From contig CAZAZQ010000007.1 of NCBI GenBank assembly GCA_964489705.1, forward strand, positions 62,001-126,000: 64,000 nucleotides of DNA, written 5' to 3'. Under the pieces are notes generated by a model. It did not search any database, was not told the origin of the DNA, and saw only the letters and a program-made list of their open reading frames with translations. Positions 61,567 through 64,000 of this stretch are shown here, one piece after another. The stretch's first letter is position 1. Every line of letters starts with the position of its first letter. This stretch comes from CAZAZQ01 sp964489705. GTDB taxonomy: Bacteria > Zixibacteria > MSB-5A5 > GN15 > FEB-12. Both the position numbers and the translations under genes were made by a program.

Positions 61567-63957
61567 TTACTTAGTGTGCGATGTTTTTTTCTTCTTTGCC
61601 TTAGGTCGTTTTCCCGATAGGTTCAAGGCAAAAGTGACCGCTTCCAGGGCGTCGGAGAAAAATTTGAGCTTGATGCTCTTTTTGATTTCCGCCGGCAACT
61701 CGAGCGTATCTTTACGGTTCTCTTCGGGGAGGATCACGGTATCAATACCGGCGCGGTAAGCGGCGAGCAGTTTTTCCTTCAAGCCGCCGATGGGAAGAAT
61801 CAACCCGCGCAAGGTAATCTCTCCGGTCATCGCCAAGCGAGGGCGTACCGGTTTGTCGGTCAGCAACGACGCCAAAGCAACCACCATGGTAATACCTGCC
61901 GATGGTCCGTCTTTCGGCGTTGCTCCCGAAGGAACGTGAATGTGAATTTCCCGATTCTCGAATGTCTCAGGCGAGATCCCCAAGGCATCGCAGTTGGAGC
62001 GGATGAACGAGAGCGCCGCTTGAGCGGATTCTTTCATTACTTCACCAAGGTGTCCCGTCAGGATGAGATCCTTTTTCCCTACCATGGAGGTCGCTTCGAT
62101 GAAGAGGAGTTCTCCTCCGGCAGCGGTGTAGGCAAGCCCCGGTACAACCCCGACTTGTCCCGCGCGGCTGAGAGCTTCCCGCACAAACTTTTTGGGACCA
62201 AGCAGCTTTTCCACTCCTTTGGCGTCGACAACCAGCTTTTTCTTGTTGCCGGTAGCGACTCGACGAGCGGCTTTGCGGGCGATGGAGGCGATTTCCCGCT
62301 CCAGATTCCGCAGCCCGGCTTCTCGAGTGTAGCCGTCGATGATGGCTTTGATAGCCGAGTCTTGCAAGACCAGATACTTTTCTGACAAGCCGTGATTTTC
62401 AAGTTGTTTGGGAATGAGATGCCGCTTGGCGATGGCGAGTTTTTCCAAATCGGTGTAGCCGGGAATTGGGATAACCTCCATACGGTCGCGCAGAACCGGC
62501 GGAATAGGTTCGAGCCAGTTGGCGGTGGTGATAAACATCACCTTCGACAGGTCAAACGGTATCTCCATGTAATGGTCGGAGAAGGAATCGTTCTGTTCCG
62601 GATCGAGCACTTCCAACAACGCCGACGAGGGATCGCCGCGGAAATCGGCGCCCAACTTATCGATTTCATCCAGCATAATAACCGGATTGTTGGAGCCGCA
62701 ACGTTTGAGGGACTGAATCACCCGCCCCGGCATGGCTCCAATGTATGTCCGGCGATGCCCGCGGATTTCAGCTTCATCCCGCATCCCGCCCAGCGAGACC
62801 CGAGCGAATTCCCGACCCATGGCACGAGCGATGGATTTTCCCAAAGACGTTTTCCCTACCCCGGGAGGTCCGACGAAGCAGAGAATAGGGCCCTTGATAT
62901 CGGATTTGAGCTTGCGCACCGCCAGGTATTCCAAAATACGATCTTTTACTTTTTCCAAATCGTAATGGTCTTCATCGAGAATCTTTTTTGCCTTTTTCAG
63001 GTCAAGCTTGTCGGTCGTGGATTTACTCCACGGCAAAGAAACCAGCCAATCCAGGTATGTCCGTGAAACGGTGTACTCCGCCGAGGAGGGGTTCATGTGC
63101 GACAGCCGGTCTAGTTCTTTACGCGCCGCCTGCTCGGCGTATTCGGGCATTTTTGCTTCGGCGATTTTCTTTTCGAACTCTTCCAGTTCCGAGGTTTCGT
63201 CGGCGTCTCCCAGCTCCCGCTTGATGGCTTTCATTTGCTCGCGGAGGATGTAGTCGCGCTGGGACTTGCCGAGCTCGTTGGCGGCTTGGGCTTGTATTTT
63301 TTGCGACAGTTGCAACACCTCAACCTCTTTGTTGAGGGCGAGGAAGAGTTTGTTCATGCGCTTGAGGACGTCCCGCTCTTCCAACAGCTCCTGCTTTTGC
63401 TCGATGGAGATATTGATGTTGGATGCGACAAAGTCGGCTAATTTCGACGGGGTGTCTTGATTGATGGCGGAAACATGAAACTCTTCGGTCAAATACGGCG
63501 CCAGCTCCGCCAGTTTTTTCACCTGCTCGAGGACGTTACGCTCCAGCGCTTCGAGCTTGACGGTTTCTTTGACGATGTCTTCAATCTCTTCCACTTCCGC
63601 CATCAACGCCGGGGCATCGGAAATGATGCGTTTGATGCGGATGCGTGCCAGCCCTTGAATCAAGAACCGCACCGTCCCGTCAGGGAAACGCAGCATTTTC
63701 AGGATGTTCCCCGAGCAGCCGACTTGATAGAGGTCGTCCGGCGTGGGATTGTTTTGCTTCGGATCCTTTTGCAAAAACAAACCGATGCGTGAACCTCGCA
63801 TGAGGGCGTCGTCAACCAACCGCGTTTGCTCGATGTCTTGTATCATCAAAGGAACGACGAGGTAGGGAAATACAATCGTCCCTTTCAGCGGAAGGATAGG
63901 AAGAATCTGAACCTTGGTCTTCTCGTCTTTTTTCGTTTCGTCTATGACATTCACCAC
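61567..63957 (-). CDS. lon: ATP-dependent Lon protease
   Basis: The 796-residue LonA protein is full length. It has the N-terminal substrate-binding LAN domain (ILPLKGTIVFPYLVVPLMI), a coiled coil, and the AAA+ module with Walker A GPPGVGKTSLGKSIA (about residue 364) and MLDEIDKLG. The C-terminal protease has catalytic Ser in PKDGPSAGITMV (about 680) and Lys in GGLKEKLLAAYRAG (about 725). The start is GTG at 63957 or the adjacent in-frame GTG at 63954, after a weak GGTGAT. It degrades damaged and regulatory proteins in the cytoplasm. Confidence 0.97.
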   Translation of the reverse strand: MVNVIDETKKDEKTKVQILPILPLKGTIVFPYLVVPLMIQDIEQTRLVDDALMRGSRIGLFLQKDPKQNNPTPDDLYQVGCSGNILKMLRFPDGTVRFLIQGLARIRIKRIISDAPALMAEVEEIEDIVKETVKLEALERNVLEQVKKLAELAPYLTEEFHVSAINQDTPSKLADFVASNINISIEQKQELLEERDVLKRMNKLFLALNKEVEVLQLSQKIQAQAANELGKSQRDYILREQMKAIKRELGDADETSELEEFEKKIAEAKMPEYAEQAARKELDRLSHMNPSSAEYTVSRTYLDWLVSLPWSKSTTDKLDLKKAKKILDEDHYDLEKVKDRILEYLAVRKLKSDIKGPILCFVGPPGVGKTSLGKSIARAMGREFARVSLGGMRDEAEIRGHRRTYIGAMPGRVIQSLKRCGSNNPVIMLDEIDKLGADFRGDPSSALLEVLDPEQNDSFSDHYMEIPFDLSKVMFITTANWLEPIPPVLRDRMEVIPIPGYTDLEKLAIAKRHLIPKQLENHGLSEKYLVLQDSAIKAIIDGYTREAGLRNLEREIASIARKAARRVATGNKKKLVVDAKGVEKLLGPKKFVREALSRAGQVGVVPGLAYTAAGGELLFIEATSMVGKKDLILTGHLGEVMKESAQAALSFIRSNCDALGISPETFENREIHIHVPSGATPKDGPSAGITMVVALASLLTDKPVRPRLAMTGEITLRGLILPIGGLKEKLLAAYRAGIDTVILPEENRKDTLELPAEIKKSIKLKFFSDALEAVTFALNLSGKRPKAKKKKTSHTK

Positions 63958-64000
63958 GTTTTTATCACCGTTGTTTGAGAGTGTGAGTAAACTTCTTTCT

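Overview
The window reads as a chromosomal segment of a Gram-negative-type bacterium from the FCB superphylum, most likely a candidate phylum of the Zixibacteria/Latescibacteria/Marinimicrobia kind. This placement is an inference. It rests on several secreted proteins that end in a FlgD-like or type IX secretion (T9SS) sorting domain (NPFNP motif, terminal KKMxLLK), outer-membrane proteins (TolC, a porin-like barrel), a LapA/LapB pair, ThyX, and a membrane pyrophosphatase. Gene density is high, overlaps of the ATGA type are frequent, GC looks moderate (about half), and no phage, insertion sequence or CRISPR array was seen.

Layout. 1-860: two minus-strand tRNAs with their own promoter and terminator. 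862-9577: a large secreted protein, a 3-hydroxyacyl-CoA dehydrogenase/acetate kinase pair, two small envelope proteins, pdxT, ispH and an O-methyltransferase. 9578-11692: a gene-poor stretch around one small ArsC/Spx-like gene, full of strong inverted repeats on both sides; this is the best candidate for an undescribed RNA. 11693-18731: thyX, a secreted protein, a lapA-lapB-SPOR cluster and mutS. 18765-23745 (minus): rpmE, a yqhQ-like gene, prfA, a membrane protein, prmC and nth, a translation-termination cluster. 24005-27222: a metal (probably zinc) cluster with a small CPICQ membrane protein, a His-rich barrel, a binding protein and a permease, but no ATPase. 27238-32285 (minus): a polytopic membrane protein, a flavin reductase-like gene, and serC-serA-DUF1015. 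32440-32724: a stand-alone Smr protein.

32867-41761 (minus) is one 2964-residue secreted protein. It has 24 consecutive Ig-like repeats of about 86 residues, each normally carrying four cysteines, followed by a cohesin-like region, a dockerin-like pair and a T9SS tail. After a sugar-nucleotide epimerase come two more T9SS cargo genes in one operon: a beta-propeller-like protein and a subtilisin-family protease.

49899-58795: a K+-dependent-type membrane pyrophosphatase, a Yip1-like protein and a complete MacAB-TolC-like export operon with two different permeases. 59019-63957 (minus): an AT-rich potassium-channel gene, bifunctional nnr, and lon. A -10 hexamer TATATT recurs at several operon starts. 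At thyX it lies so close to the start codon that the mRNA would be almost leaderless.
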